Positions 7,022-15,149 of a stretch of DNA of 64,000 nt are shown here, one piece after another. A model generated the notes under the pieces. That model saw nothing but the letters and a program-made list of their open reading frames with translations. It did not search any database and had not been told where the DNA came from. Position 1 is the stretch's first letter; the number at the start of each line of letters is the position of its first letter. The DNA is from Brevibacillus choshinensis (GTDB lineage: Bacteria; Bacillota; Bacilli; Brevibacillales; Brevibacillaceae). The stretch covers positions 5,974,501 to 6,038,500 of the forward strand of contig NZ_CP069127.1 of NCBI RefSeq assembly GCF_016811915.1. The letters run 5' to 3'. The position numbers and the translations under genes were made by a program.

Positions 7022-8683
7022 TCACGATCGCTGACGACTCGGCTTCTTGTGGGTTTTGGGGCCAGTAGGCTTATGAGCTTTTGCTTTTGTCCCTGCTGGT
7101 TTCCCTCGTTTGCTGCCACCGCGGTCTCCTTCACGGCTAGAACCGAAGGACCGCTCGCGATCCGAACGGCCGGAATTGCGGTTAGAGCTGTTGGCTGCCC
7201 GCTGCGCATTTTTTGGCTTTTCGTTACGGCTGCTTGGGCGTTCGCTTCCATTCGGCTTGCGAGTGAAACGGTCCTGCTGACGATCGTCACTCTTCGCGTT
7301 GCGATCAAAGCCGTCTTGCTGGCGCCCATGCCCCTTTGTCGGTTGATCAAACCGATCCTGCTGGCGTTCACCCTTCTTCGGCTTTCTGTCAAAACGGTCC
7401 TGCTGACGCTCGTCGCTTTTCGCCTTCCGCCCGAAGCCGCTACCCTTACGTTCGACACCTTTCCCGCTCGGCTGTTCACGCTTGGCCCCGCGAGAGGCAT
7501 TGTCCCTTCGCCTTGTCTTGTCGTGCTTGGCTTCGCGCGGCTGTGACTCCTCCGCCCTCGCTCTGCCCTGCCTTTCAAGCGACATTCCGATCCCTTTTTC
7601 AATCAATTCCAGTTGAGAGCGATCCTTTGGTGTTACTAGAGTAAAGGCAATCCCCCGCTCCCCCGCCCGGCCTGTCCGACCGATCCGATGGATATAGCTA
7701 TCCACATCTTCCGGGATATCGTAGTTAAACACATGCGTGACGCCTTCCACATCCAGGCCTCGAGCAGCCACATCGGTTGCTACGAGGAATTGAATGCGCA
7801 CCTCGCGGAAACGCCTCATGACGTCTTCCCGCTTCGCCTGTGACAAATCGCCGTGCAGCTCGTCAGACATAAAGTCAAATCCTTGGAGAGCGGCATTCAG
7901 CGCGCTCGCTCTGCGTTTCGTGCGGCAAAAGATGACAGCCAGAAACGGCCGATGTTCTTCGAGCAGGCTGCGCAGCGTGGTTTGCTTGGCCCGATCGGTC
8001 GTCTCCACGACAATTTGCTTGATATCATCAAGCGTGATACGTTTTCCTTGTACGCGAATATCCTCTGGCTGTCGCATGAAGCGGTTGGCCAGGGAGCGCA
8101 CCTGCGTCGGCATCGTGGCAGAAAACAGCATCGTCTGCCGATCCCACGGCGTCTGTCCGATGATCTCTTCCACTTCTGGGAGAAAACCCATATGCAGCAT
8201 CTGGTCCGCTTCGTCGAGGACGAGGGTCGATACAGTCGATAGATCAATGGTTCCCCGTCTCATATGATCCAGCAGTCGTCCAGGTGTAGCGATCACGATT
8301 TGTTTTTTGCCTTCTAGCTTTCTCATTTGTCGCGCTACATCTTGTCCCCCGTAAACAGCGAGGACATGGATCTCGTCGAGCTTTTCTGTCAGCTTCTTCA
8401 CTTCCGCTGTGATCTGCAGGGCTAGCTCCCGCGTAGGCGTGAGAATCAATGACTGCACATGCGTAACTTCAGGATCGGCCTGCTCCAAAATCGGCAGAAC
8501 AAAAGCTAGCGTTTTTCCCGTACCCGTTTGCGCCTGAGAGATCACGTCTTTTCCCTTGAGTGCCACTGGGATTGTTTGGCCCTGGACCGGTGTCGGTTCG
8601 GTAATCCCATTTTCTTTCAATGCATCTAGTAGTTCCTTGCGAATTCCTAAAGCCAAAAAGTCAGCCAGATTAGCCATCTCCAT
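7022..8683 (-). CDS. DEAD-box ATP-dependent RNA helicase (CshA-like) with repetitive basic tail
   Basis: About 553 residues from the start MEMANLADFLALG at 8683. A longer open frame to 8812 exists but would overlap the upstream methyltransferase gene. All helicase motifs are present: Q-motif near residue 32, Walker A AQTGTGKT (51-58), DEAD (157-160), SAT (188-190), ATDVAARGLD and HRIGRTGR (332-339). Residues 370-553 form a highly basic, low-complexity tail rich in Arg, Gln, Asp, Gly and Lys. Inside it RQQDRFDR-type units repeat four times. Such tails bind RNA. Expected role: unwinding structured mRNA/rRNA, cold adaptation or association with the RNA degradosome. It is probably co-transcribed with the methyltransferase gene 22 bp upstream. 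The ribosome site is weak at both candidate ATGs. Confidence 0.9.
   Translation of the reverse strand: MEMANLADFLALGIRKELLDALKENGITEPTPVQGQTIPVALKGKDVISQAQTGTGKTLAFVLPILEQADPEVTHVQSLILTPTRELALQITAEVKKLTEKLDEIHVLAVYGGQDVARQMRKLEGKKQIVIATPGRLLDHMRRGTIDLSTVSTLVLDEADQMLHMGFLPEVEEIIGQTPWDRQTMLFSATMPTQVRSLANRFMRQPEDIRVQGKRITLDDIKQIVVETTDRAKQTTLRSLLEEHRPFLAVIFCRTKRRASALNAALQGFDFMSDELHGDLSQAKREDVMRRFREVRIQFLVATDVAARGLDVEGVTHVFNYDIPEDVDSYIHRIGRTGRAGERGIAFTLVTPKDRSQLELIEKGIGMSLERQGRARAEESQPREAKHDKTRRRDNASRGAKREQPSGKGVERKGSGFGRKAKSDERQQDRFDRKPKKGERQQDRFDQPTKGHGRQQDGFDRNAKSDDRQQDRFTRKPNGSERPSSRNEKPKNAQRAANSSNRNSGRSDRERSFGSSREGDRGGSKRGKPAGTKAKAHKPTGPKTHKKPSRQRS
7262..7430 (-). repeat. In-frame tandem repeats in the helicase tail
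   Basis: Four imperfect copies of a unit of roughly 45-50 bp, each encoding RQQDRFD/RQQDGFD with short variable linkers, are seen in the DNA as recurring CGGTCCTGCTGACG-like blocks. The repeat keeps the reading frame, so copy number may vary without inactivating the gene. Confidence 0.75.
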
Positions 8684-8705
8684 TCTTGTTCTACGGCCGT
8701 GTGCA

Positions 8706-9350
8706 TTATTTTGTGCAAACAGCCATTCCGATAAAATACCGTACACCATCACGAGGCTTCTCAAACGTAACGCCTCGCTGGTAGTAAATCTCCACTTGGG
8801 AAAAGCGGACAAACAGTTCTTCGAATTCCTCCGGCGTCAGCTGATGGACATGAAACGGCTCACTCGTCTGCTGTCCTCTGCCTCTGCCAAAAGGACTCGA
8901 CACAACCAGCACTCCGCCAGGCTTTAGCATGCGGTACAGATTGTCCATGAAAAGGAGATCATCTTCCACATGCTCGATCGTCTCAAAGCTCAAAATGGTA
9001 TCGAACTGCCCCAATTTCTCTGGAAGCTCAGGGTCGATTGCATTTTCTTTTCGATAGGTGATCTTTTGATGGTTGTACTCCCTGTTTGCATAAGCAAGGG
9101 TCTCCTCATCTATATCCACCGCGACCAGCTCGACCAGCTCTCGTTTTCTGTCCTTGGCTACCATATGGCTTCCATACCCTGTACCGCAGGCGATATCCAG
9201 AACCCTGCCCCGGATGTACGGAGTAGCGAAGTAATAGCGGGCAATGTGCTCCAGCAGCATGCCATTGGTCGGTTTCATCAGTTTGGGAATGATTCGTTCC
9301 CCTGTCCATTCTAGCAAATCAATCACCGTTTTCCTGGTATTCTTCTTCAC
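8706..9350 (-). CDS. Class I SAM-dependent methyltransferase
   Basis: A 214-residue protein starting at GTG 9350. Motif I, VLDIACGTGYG (residues 50-60), is the glycine-rich S-adenosylmethionine site. It is followed by the acidic VAVDIDEETL motif II and the post-motif SFETIEHVEDD. The C-terminal part (LKPGGVLVVSSPFG) matches the Methyltransf_11 fold of small-molecule methyltransferases. The N-terminus (WTGERIIP) resembles methyltransferases fused or linked to glycosyl-modifying enzymes. The substrate cannot be predicted. It lies directly upstream of the RNA helicase in the same direction, which may only reflect shared transcription. Confidence 0.85.
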   Translation of the reverse strand: MKKNTRKTVIDLLEWTGERIIPKLMKPTNGMLLEHIARYYFATPYIRGRVLDIACGTGYGSHMVAKDRKRELVELVAVDIDEETLAYANREYNHQKITYRKENAIDPELPEKLGQFDTILSFETIEHVEDDLLFMDNLYRMLKPGGVLVVSSPFGRGRGQQTSEPFHVHQLTPEEFEELFVRFSQVEIYYQRGVTFEKPRDGVRYFIGMAVCTK

Positions 9351-9408
9351 ATCTTACCTCATTCTCTGGGGAGAAGAAAATCCTAGGTAGCTTGTCCATG
9401 GTTATTCG

Positions 9409-9424
9409 TTAAGAAAAATGTAAG
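9409..9424 (+). promoter_or_regulatory. Possible OmpR-type direct repeat (autoregulation)
   Basis: TTAAG (9409-9413) and GTAAG (9420-9424) are spaced 11 bp apart, one helical turn, about 75 bp upstream of the response regulator start. OmpR-family regulators commonly bind such repeats. The match is short. Confidence 0.3.
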
Positions 9425-9496
9425 AGTTTTCTATGCTATTTTGTTAAAACTGCCCGGTAAGATAGAACTATGAATGATATCACAAGGTGGGACCAA

Positions 9497-10192
9497 ATGA
9501 TGACGAATTACAATGTCCTTGTTGTCGATGACGAACGGGAAATCAGGGACGCGATTGAAATCTATCTCAAAAATGAAATGATCACCGTTTTCAAGGCAAA
9601 CGATGGACTGGAAGCACTGGATATCTTATCCGATGAGGATATCCATCTCATCATCCTGGACATCATGATGCCGCGGATGGACGGCATTACCGCAACCTTT
9701 AAGATTCGGCAGGAGAAGAATATTCCGATCATCATGCTGTCTGCCAAATCGGAGGATACCGACAAGATTTTGGGCTTGAATGTCGGTGCTGATGATTACG
9801 TCACCAAGCCTTTTCATCCATTGGAGCTGGTGGCGCGGGTAAAATCGCAGCTCCGTCGGTATACCAATCTGGGCAACTACCGAGTCACAGACGATGAAGT
9901 CCAAGTGCGCGGTCTTACCTTGAACAAAAACACGAAGACCGTCACCGTCGATGGCAATGACGTACGTTTGACCGCAACCGAGTACAAAATTCTCGAGCTA
10001 TTGATGGACAACAAGGGACGAGTCTTTTCCATCGAGGAAATCTACGAGCGTGTCTGGAAGGAACCGTATTTGAATGCGGAAAACACGGTCGCGGTGCACG
10101 TCCGGCGCATCCGCGAGAAAATCGAGATCAACCCGAAGGATCCGAAATACTTAAAGGTGGTATGGGGAATTGGATACAAAATCGAAAAATAG
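9497..10192 (+). CDS. OmpR-family response regulator
   Basis: About 231 residues. An in-frame ATG exists at 9470, but the AAGGTGGG ribosome site at 9485-9492 points to ATG 9497 or 9500. The receiver domain has the acidic pair DDE, phospho-acceptor Asp55 in LIILDIMMP, the Ser of MLSAKSE and Lys of VTKPFHP. The C-terminal winged-helix (Trans_reg_C) is complete, with the RRIREKIE recognition region and the usual WGIGYKIE end. The gene overlaps the TTG start of the partner kinase by about 23 bp, so the two are translationally coupled. Similarity is to VanR-type regulators; the target genes are unknown. Confidence 0.92.
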   Translation: MMTNYNVLVVDDEREIRDAIEIYLKNEMITVFKANDGLEALDILSDEDIHLIILDIMMPRMDGITATFKIRQEKNIPIIMLSAKSEDTDKILGLNVGADDYVTKPFHPLELVARVKSQLRRYTNLGNYRVTDDEVQVRGLTLNKNTKTVTVDGNDVRLTATEYKILELLMDNKGRVFSIEEIYERVWKEPYLNAENTVAVHVRRIREKIEINPKDPKYLKVVWGIGYKIEK

Positions 10193-12347
10193 CCGTTACT
10201 CGGTGCTCGCCGTCTTCGCCCTGTTGCTGACAGTGACCCTCTCCTTTCTCGCGGTCACAGATATTTACGAGAATCGCGCGCACTTGCAAGAGGACTATTA
10301 CTTTGACAGCCGTTCCTTTTACGATGAGCTGTCTACGGAAATCAATTTGATTGAGGACGTTCATGTCGGCTTTGCCGGTTATGAAAGCAAGCGAATGCTA
10401 GAAAAGATCGATAGCCAGTCCTTGGAGCAAATCAATGAGAATCGCGACCAATCGTTAAAGGAAAAAAAGCGGGAGATCGCCGAGCAGTACGCTCCTCGCA
10501 TTCAGGAAGCACAGCAAGCGGGCAAAGCTGATGAAGTGGCCAAACTCACAACAGAGCAGGCAAACACGCTGGAGGAGGAAACCAAGAGCATTCAGGCTGA
10601 ATGGCAAAGAAGCATGGATGAAATGGTCGCTTCAAAGGATCAGGAATACGAGGAACGTAAAAACAGCCTGTCCTTTCGCGACAGCTCATTTAAATACTTT
10701 ATACAGGATGGCAAACGAAACAAAGTCTACACCAACCTGAACCAAGAGCCGACTGAATCCTGGCTGAAGGAGAACGCCCTCTATTCCTTCCGCTTCCCAC
10801 AGAACGTGCTGGCAGACTCCACGATGTACGCCGATCTGAATCGTTCTTTTCAGATGAAACAATGGAAAGGCGTCATCTATATTCCGTATAATCCAGACGG
10901 CTACAGTCAAATCCATGCAGACGCTACTTACTACAATTCCGTACGGGAGCGCCTCATGCTGGAATGCGGACTGCTCGTTATCACTCTTTTGATTAGCGGA
11001 GCATTGCTGTGGTACACGGTCACGCACAAAGCCGTACAGCTCCCTGTGGTGCAAAAAAGCCTGGCTTTGCTGCGACGCATACCGCTGGACATCCGCATCA
11101 TTCTGTTGCTCCCGGCCATCATGATATACCTGATCACCGCTTACGACATGAACTTCTTCTCGTTCCCGATCGGCTTTGAGCAGATCTTCACCCTGATCAT
11201 CATGGTGCCCCTCACCGCCTTTTTCCTGCTGTATGTATTGGAAGGCTGGAACATGTACAACGATTCGGAACAGTTCCGACAGCAATGGCAGAGAAGCCTG
11301 CTGTCGCGGCAACGCTCGCTGTTAAAAGAAAGCTATTCCAACCGCAGCGTGTTTTTCAAAGTGGCTCTCATCTTCGTCCTGACTGTCGGGCTGGGCATGA
11401 GCATCGCTTTGGGCTTTGTAGCTCTTGTCGAACGCGTCGAAGAATTACTGATACTCACTTTCTTGTACTGCATGTTCTACGCAATATGCGTGCTGCCTTA
11501 CATTTTCCGACGCATTGGTCTGATGAATCGCTTGCTGCTGGGAGCCGCTCAGATGGCAGCCGGCAACCTTCATGCGACCGTCGTGGAAAAACCGCGAGGC
11601 AAGCTGGCTGATCTTGCCCACTCTCTCAACAACATCAAGCAGGGCCTGCAGCATTCCGTGGAAAGCCAGATGAAAAGTGAGCGACTGAAATCAGAGCTCA
11701 TCACCAACGTATCGCATGATTTGAAAACACCGCTCACCTCCATCATCAATTACGTCGATTTGCTCAAGCGGGAAGACCTGACCCAGGAGGACATCAAGAG
11801 CTACGTGGATGTCCTCGAGCGGAAAACAAACCGCCTGAAAGTATTGATCGACGACCTGTTCGAGGCGGCCAAAACAGCAAGCGGATCAATCGAGCTGAAC
11901 ATCGAGCAGGTAAACGTCTCATCGTTGCTCAATCAAGCCATCGCCGAATTCAGCGACAAGATCGATGCTTCGTCACTGACCTTCCGCGTCAACATCGAAC
12001 AGCAAAAAATGTACGCACCTCTCGACGGCAAGAAAACGTGGCGGGTATTCGAGAATTTGATCGGAAACGCCCTGAAATATTCGATGCCGCATACGAGAGT
12101 TCATATCGACCTGTTTGAGAAGAATGAGGAAGTCATCCTGACGATCAAAAACGTCTCTGCCTACGAAATTGATTTTGCTGCCGAAGAATTGTTCGAACGC
12201 TTCAAACGGGCAGACCAGTCACGCAATACCGAAGGATCGGGCCTCGGACTCGCGATCGCGAAAAGCATCGTGGAGCTGCAGGGCGGCAAGCTGCAGATCG
12301 ATATCGACGGTGATTATTTCAAAGTGATCGTCACCTTCCGCCGCTAA
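10170..12347 (+). CDS. Multi-membrane-segment sensor histidine kinase with a long coiled-coil ectodomain
   Basis: A 725-residue kinase starting at TTG 10170 inside the regulator gene. After TM1 (12-30) there is a 230-residue extracytoplasmic part. It includes a Glu/Lys/Gln-rich, strongly coiled-coil-like stretch (about 70-165). At least five further hydrophobic segments follow (about 262-284, 308-325, 335-356, 397-420, 427-445), then a HAMP-like linker. The HisKA domain has His516 in NVSHDLKTPL. The HATPase domain has the N-box ENLIGNALKYS and GSGLGLAIAKS. Six membrane spans with an intramembrane module are unusual compared with the classic two-span VanS. The stimulus is unknown; envelope stress is plausible. 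Confidence 0.9.
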   Translation: MDTKSKNSRYSVLAVFALLLTVTLSFLAVTDIYENRAHLQEDYYFDSRSFYDELSTEINLIEDVHVGFAGYESKRMLEKIDSQSLEQINENRDQSLKEKKREIAEQYAPRIQEAQQAGKADEVAKLTTEQANTLEEETKSIQAEWQRSMDEMVASKDQEYEERKNSLSFRDSSFKYFIQDGKRNKVYTNLNQEPTESWLKENALYSFRFPQNVLADSTMYADLNRSFQMKQWKGVIYIPYNPDGYSQIHADATYYNSVRERLMLECGLLVITLLISGALLWYTVTHKAVQLPVVQKSLALLRRIPLDIRIILLLPAIMIYLITAYDMNFFSFPIGFEQIFTLIIMVPLTAFFLLYVLEGWNMYNDSEQFRQQWQRSLLSRQRSLLKESYSNRSVFFKVALIFVLTVGLGMSIALGFVALVERVEELLILTFLYCMFYAICVLPYIFRRIGLMNRLLLGAAQMAAGNLHATVVEKPRGKLADLAHSLNNIKQGLQHSVESQMKSERLKSELITNVSHDLKTPLTSIINYVDLLKREDLTQEDIKSYVDVLERKTNRLKVLIDDLFEAAKTASGSIELNIEQVNVSSLLNQAIAEFSDKIDASSLTFRVNIEQQKMYAPLDGKKTWRVFENLIGNALKYSMPHTRVHIDLFEKNEEVILTIKNVSAYEIDFAAEELFERFKRADQSRNTEGSGLGLAIAKSIVELQGGKLQIDIDGDYFKVIVTFRR

Positions 12348-12361
12348 CCGGAAACAAAGTC

Positions 12362-12398
12362 AAAAGCCAATCACCCACCTCGGTGATTGGCTTTTTTA
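12362..12398 (+). terminator. Intrinsic terminator after the sensor kinase
   Basis: AAAAGCCAATCACC and GGTGATTGGCTTTTTT form a 13-bp stem with a short loop. It lies between convergent transcription units and can act in both directions. Confidence 0.9.
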
Positions 12399-12401
12399 TG
12401 C

Positions 12402-12665
12402 TCATGCAGAAAAATCACGTTCGAACAGATTTTCAATATGGGCAATTGCCTCCTGCTCATCTGGTCCGTCCACCTCAAACGAAAGCTCATCCCCGGCTTT
12501 TACACCAAGTGCCATCACGCTGAGGATGCTCTTTCCATTCGCCTCTTTCCCGTTGTAAATCATCTTCACGGACGATTGATGCTGATTGAGCATATGGACT
12601 AAGACAGAAGCGGGACGTGCATGGAGACCGCCGCTGACGGTTACTTCCACATTGATCCGAATCAT
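12402..12665 (-). CDS. HPr-family phosphocarrier protein in a PTS operon
   Basis: An 87-residue protein starting at ATG 12665 behind GGGAGGGAG. It carries the phospho-His loop GGLHARPAS (His15 equivalent), so it can take phosphate from Enzyme I. It also has the KSILSVMAL segment with the regulatory Ser46 equivalent used by HPr kinase for CcpA co-activation. It therefore looks like a true HPr rather than Crh, which lacks the active His. It is the last gene of the PTS operon, 52 bp after the phospho-glycosidase. A dedicated second HPr inside a sugar operon is uncommon and may boost flux or give operon-specific regulation. Confidence 0.88.
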   Translation of the reverse strand: MIRINVEVTVSGGLHARPASVLVHMLNQHQSSVKMIYNGKEANGKSILSVMALGVKAGDELSFEVDGPDEQEAIAHIENLFERDFSA

Positions 12666-12717
12666 GGACTCCCTCCCTCCCGCAAAGGCATCAAAGAGCT
12701 TGCGAACTCGCACCTGC

Positions 12718-14040
12718 TCATGAGACCGGCTTGAAAAACTGAGGCAGATAATCCTTATGCGCCTCCAGCATTTCGTCCAGAATCTGTTTGGCGACCGCAT
12801 CCGAGGGAACGAGCGGATTGATCGTCATGGCGAGCAGTGCCTGATGGTAGTCTCCCGTCACTGCCGCTTCGGCCGCCACTCTCTCAAACGATTTGATCTG
12901 CTGCACCAATCCCCGCACCGGTACAGGCAAATCTCCGACTGCGAGCGGAACAGGACCTTCTCGGGTGATGACGCAGTTGACCTCTACGGCGGAATCATCG
13001 GGAATACTCGCAATGGCACCGTTGTTTCGTACGTTGACCGGCTGGATATCGCGCTTGTCGTTGTAGATCGAACAGATCAAATCGCAGGCAGCCTCGCTGT
13101 AGTACGCGCCACCACGCTTTTCCAGCTGTGGAGGCTTGATAGAGAGGTCAGGATCTTTGTAAAGCTCAAACAGCTCCTCCTCCACTTTCTTGACGACCTC
13201 GGCGCGCGTTCCGTTTTTTTGCGCTTCTTCCAGCTCGTGCTCGAGCATCGTTCGAGTTTGGTAGTAGTAACGGTGATACGGGCATGGCAAGATCCCCAGC
13301 GCCTTGATGAAATCTTGATCCCAGCCCAAATCCAGAATGTTTTTCATCGTGATGCCAGACTGCTCACCCGTGAGCTTCTCGATCACCTGCGAAGTCACCG
13401 TTTCTCCGTCCAGGTACACTCCCAAGCCAAAGACCATATGATTCAGTCCGGCAAAATCGATGTGTACGCGGGACTGGTCGACTCCCAAGATAGACGCCAC
13501 CCCCATTTTCATGCCGATCGGTACGTTGCACAGACCGATGACCTTTTTTCGGTTGGTATAGCGCAGCACGGCTTCGGTCACCATTCCTGCCGGGTTCGTA
13601 AAGTTGATCAGCCAAGCGTTGGGGCAGAGCTCCTCCATGTCGCGGCAAATGTCCATAATCACCGGTATCGTACGCAATCCCTTGAACAATCCACCCGGCC
13701 CATTCGTTTCTTGCCCAATGACGCCGTATTTCAGCGGGATCTTCTCGTCCTTCATCCTCGCATCGAGCAAGCCGACGCGAATCTGGGTCGTGACGAAATC
13801 TGCTCCTTCCAGCGCCTTTCTGCGGTCCAGCGTCAGATGGATTTTGATCGGCACACCTGCTTTTTCCACCATGCGCTTTGCAAGCGCTCCTACAATTTGA
13901 AGCTTCTTTTCTCCCTCCGGAACGTCCACCAGCCACAGCTCCCGGACAGGCAGCTCATCGTACCGTTTGATAAAGCCTTCCACCAATTCAGGTGTATAGC
14001 TGGAACCTCCACCTATGGTTACAATCTTGAGCCCGCTCAC
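12718..14040 (-). CDS. 6-phospho-beta-glucosidase/diacetylchitobiase, glycoside hydrolase family 4
   Basis: A 440-residue GH4 enzyme. The N-terminal Rossmann motif VTIGGGSSYTPELVEGF binds NAD+. NFTNPAGMVTEA and GLCNVPIG (metal-ligand Cys) are the family's catalytic signatures, and the downstream GLNHMVFG His belongs to the metal site. GH4 enzymes use NAD+ and a divalent metal to split phosphorylated disaccharides by oxidation and elimination. The start overlaps the EIIA stop by 4 bp. Together with the lactose/chitobiose-class EII and ChbG it should hydrolyse a 6-phosphorylated disaccharide imported by the PTS. Chitobiose-phosphate is the best guess, cellobiose-phosphate the alternative. Confidence 0.92.
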   Translation of the reverse strand: MSGLKIVTIGGGSSYTPELVEGFIKRYDELPVRELWLVDVPEGEKKLQIVGALAKRMVEKAGVPIKIHLTLDRRKALEGADFVTTQIRVGLLDARMKDEKIPLKYGVIGQETNGPGGLFKGLRTIPVIMDICRDMEELCPNAWLINFTNPAGMVTEAVLRYTNRKKVIGLCNVPIGMKMGVASILGVDQSRVHIDFAGLNHMVFGLGVYLDGETVTSQVIEKLTGEQSGITMKNILDLGWDQDFIKALGILPCPYHRYYYQTRTMLEHELEEAQKNGTRAEVVKKVEEELFELYKDPDLSIKPPQLEKRGGAYYSEAACDLICSIYNDKRDIQPVNVRNNGAIASIPDDSAVEVNCVITREGPVPLAVGDLPVPVRGLVQQIKSFERVAAEAAVTGDYHQALLAMTINPLVPSDAVAKQILDEMLEAHKDYLPQFFKPVS

Positions 14041-14375
14041 ACTTCCGCCCCCTTGCTCTCGTGAATATGGCCGTACAGCTCGACAAATTCGCTGGCCAAT
14101 TCCTTGATCGTCATGGCATTCATCAAATGGTCCTGCGCGTGAATCAACAGCATGCTGATTTCTGTCTTTTCACCGGACACTTCTTTCTGAATAAATGCGG
14201 TCTGGTTCTGGTGAGCTTTACTCAGTTCTTCCCCCGCCTGCTCCAGTGCTTTCTGTGCCCCGGACATGTCTTTGTTCTTCGCCAGGGCGATTGCCTCCAT
14301 CGCCAGACTTCTTGCATTCCCTCCGTGCAGTATCAGCTGAAAGATTACTTCTGTATGGTCCACGTCCATCTCCAC
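14037..14375 (-). CDS. PTS lactose/cellobiose/chitobiose family EIIA component
   Basis: A 112-residue, all-helical EIIA of the Lac family. The conserved phosphorylation site His is in the C-terminal LLIHAQDHLM segment, and the HGGNARSLAMEA segment is the family's N-terminal motif. It accepts phosphate from HPr and passes it to the EIIB Cys. It begins 1 bp from the ChbG stop and overlaps the GH4 gene, so translation is coupled along the operon. The length is typical of the family. Confidence 0.93.
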   Translation of the reverse strand: MEMDVDHTEVIFQLILHGGNARSLAMEAIALAKNKDMSGAQKALEQAGEELSKAHQNQTAFIQKEVSGEKTEISMLLIHAQDHLMNAMTIKELASEFVELYGHIHESKGAEV

Positions 14376-15125
14376 CTATCCGATTTCGTTAAAGTTCACG
14401 AGTTGTACCTTCTTGAGCTTGATGTACTCCTTTACCTTTGGTGCAGTCAGAATCTGCAGCTCCCTGGCTCGGGGAATCGCATAGGAGCTGCCCTTGAGCA
14501 GTTCCTCGTCCACATAGGCCGGGTGGGTCATGATTTCGGCCGTCGCGCTTCCTGATAGGCCTTCTATGATCGCTATCAACCCATCGGCGGTCAGATCCGC
14601 TCCATAAAAATGATGCGAAAAGCCTTCGGTAGTATGGACCTTGGTCGTATGCGAGCGCTCTGCCGCTTGTTCAAATGCCCACGGATAACGGACGGGGAGT
14701 CCATGGCGCTCAGCCAGACGAAGAACAACCGGCAAAATCGTTTCTCTCGCATGTACGTGGTGATGGCTGTCAATATGGGTTGGTTTTCTCCCCGAGCGGA
14801 AAAACGTTTCCAGCTGAGCCGTGAATTCACGTTCCACCTCCTCGGCAGAGACGTCCTCCAAATGGGCCTGACCTCGACGAAACATCCCATTTTCGTCCGT
14901 CAGCGTAGGGACATTCGCTTCCAATGGGGAACCGCACGTGAGAACGAGATGCACCCCTACTCCCAGCGTGGGAGTATCCGCTGCCAGACGAAAAGCATGC
15001 GCCACACCCGGCATGTTCATCATCATGGTGGCTGACGAAACGATTCCCTCGACATGCGCTTCGAGAATCCCCAGATTGACGCCTTTTGAATAGCCAAAAT
15101 CGTCCGCATTCACAACCAGTTTCAT
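14376..15125 (-). CDS. chbG: ChbG/YdjC-family carbohydrate deacetylase
   Basis: A 249-residue YdjC-family protein. The metal-binding motif NADDFGYSKGVN near the N-terminus and the HIDSHHHVH motif (around residue 118) are the metal and catalytic site of this polysaccharide-deacetylase-like family. In E. coli ChbG removes one acetyl group from chitobiose-6-phosphate, which is needed for induction and for cleavage by the GH4 enzyme ChbF. Its presence between EIIC and EIIA here is the strongest pointer that the operon handles N-acetylated chito-oligosaccharides. It is separated from EIIC by 24 bp. Confidence 0.88.
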   Translation of the reverse strand: MKLVVNADDFGYSKGVNLGILEAHVEGIVSSATMMMNMPGVAHAFRLAADTPTLGVGVHLVLTCGSPLEANVPTLTDENGMFRRGQAHLEDVSAEEVEREFTAQLETFFRSGRKPTHIDSHHHVHARETILPVVLRLAERHGLPVRYPWAFEQAAERSHTTKVHTTEGFSHHFYGADLTADGLIAIIEGLSGSATAEIMTHPAYVDEELLKGSSYAIPRARELQILTAPKVKEYIKLKKVQLVNFNEIG

Positions 15126-15149
15126 GATAAGTCGCCTCTCCTGACCGTT

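Noticed and set aside
7262..7430. CRISPR-like array of short repeats
   Set aside because: The repeats are imperfect, in frame inside the helicase gene, and encode a regular protein repeat; there are no uniform spacers or cas genes.
12757..14064. 435-codon plus-strand open frame opposite the GH4 gene
   Set aside because: Antisense shadow of a strongly conserved enzyme; no domain or ribosome site.
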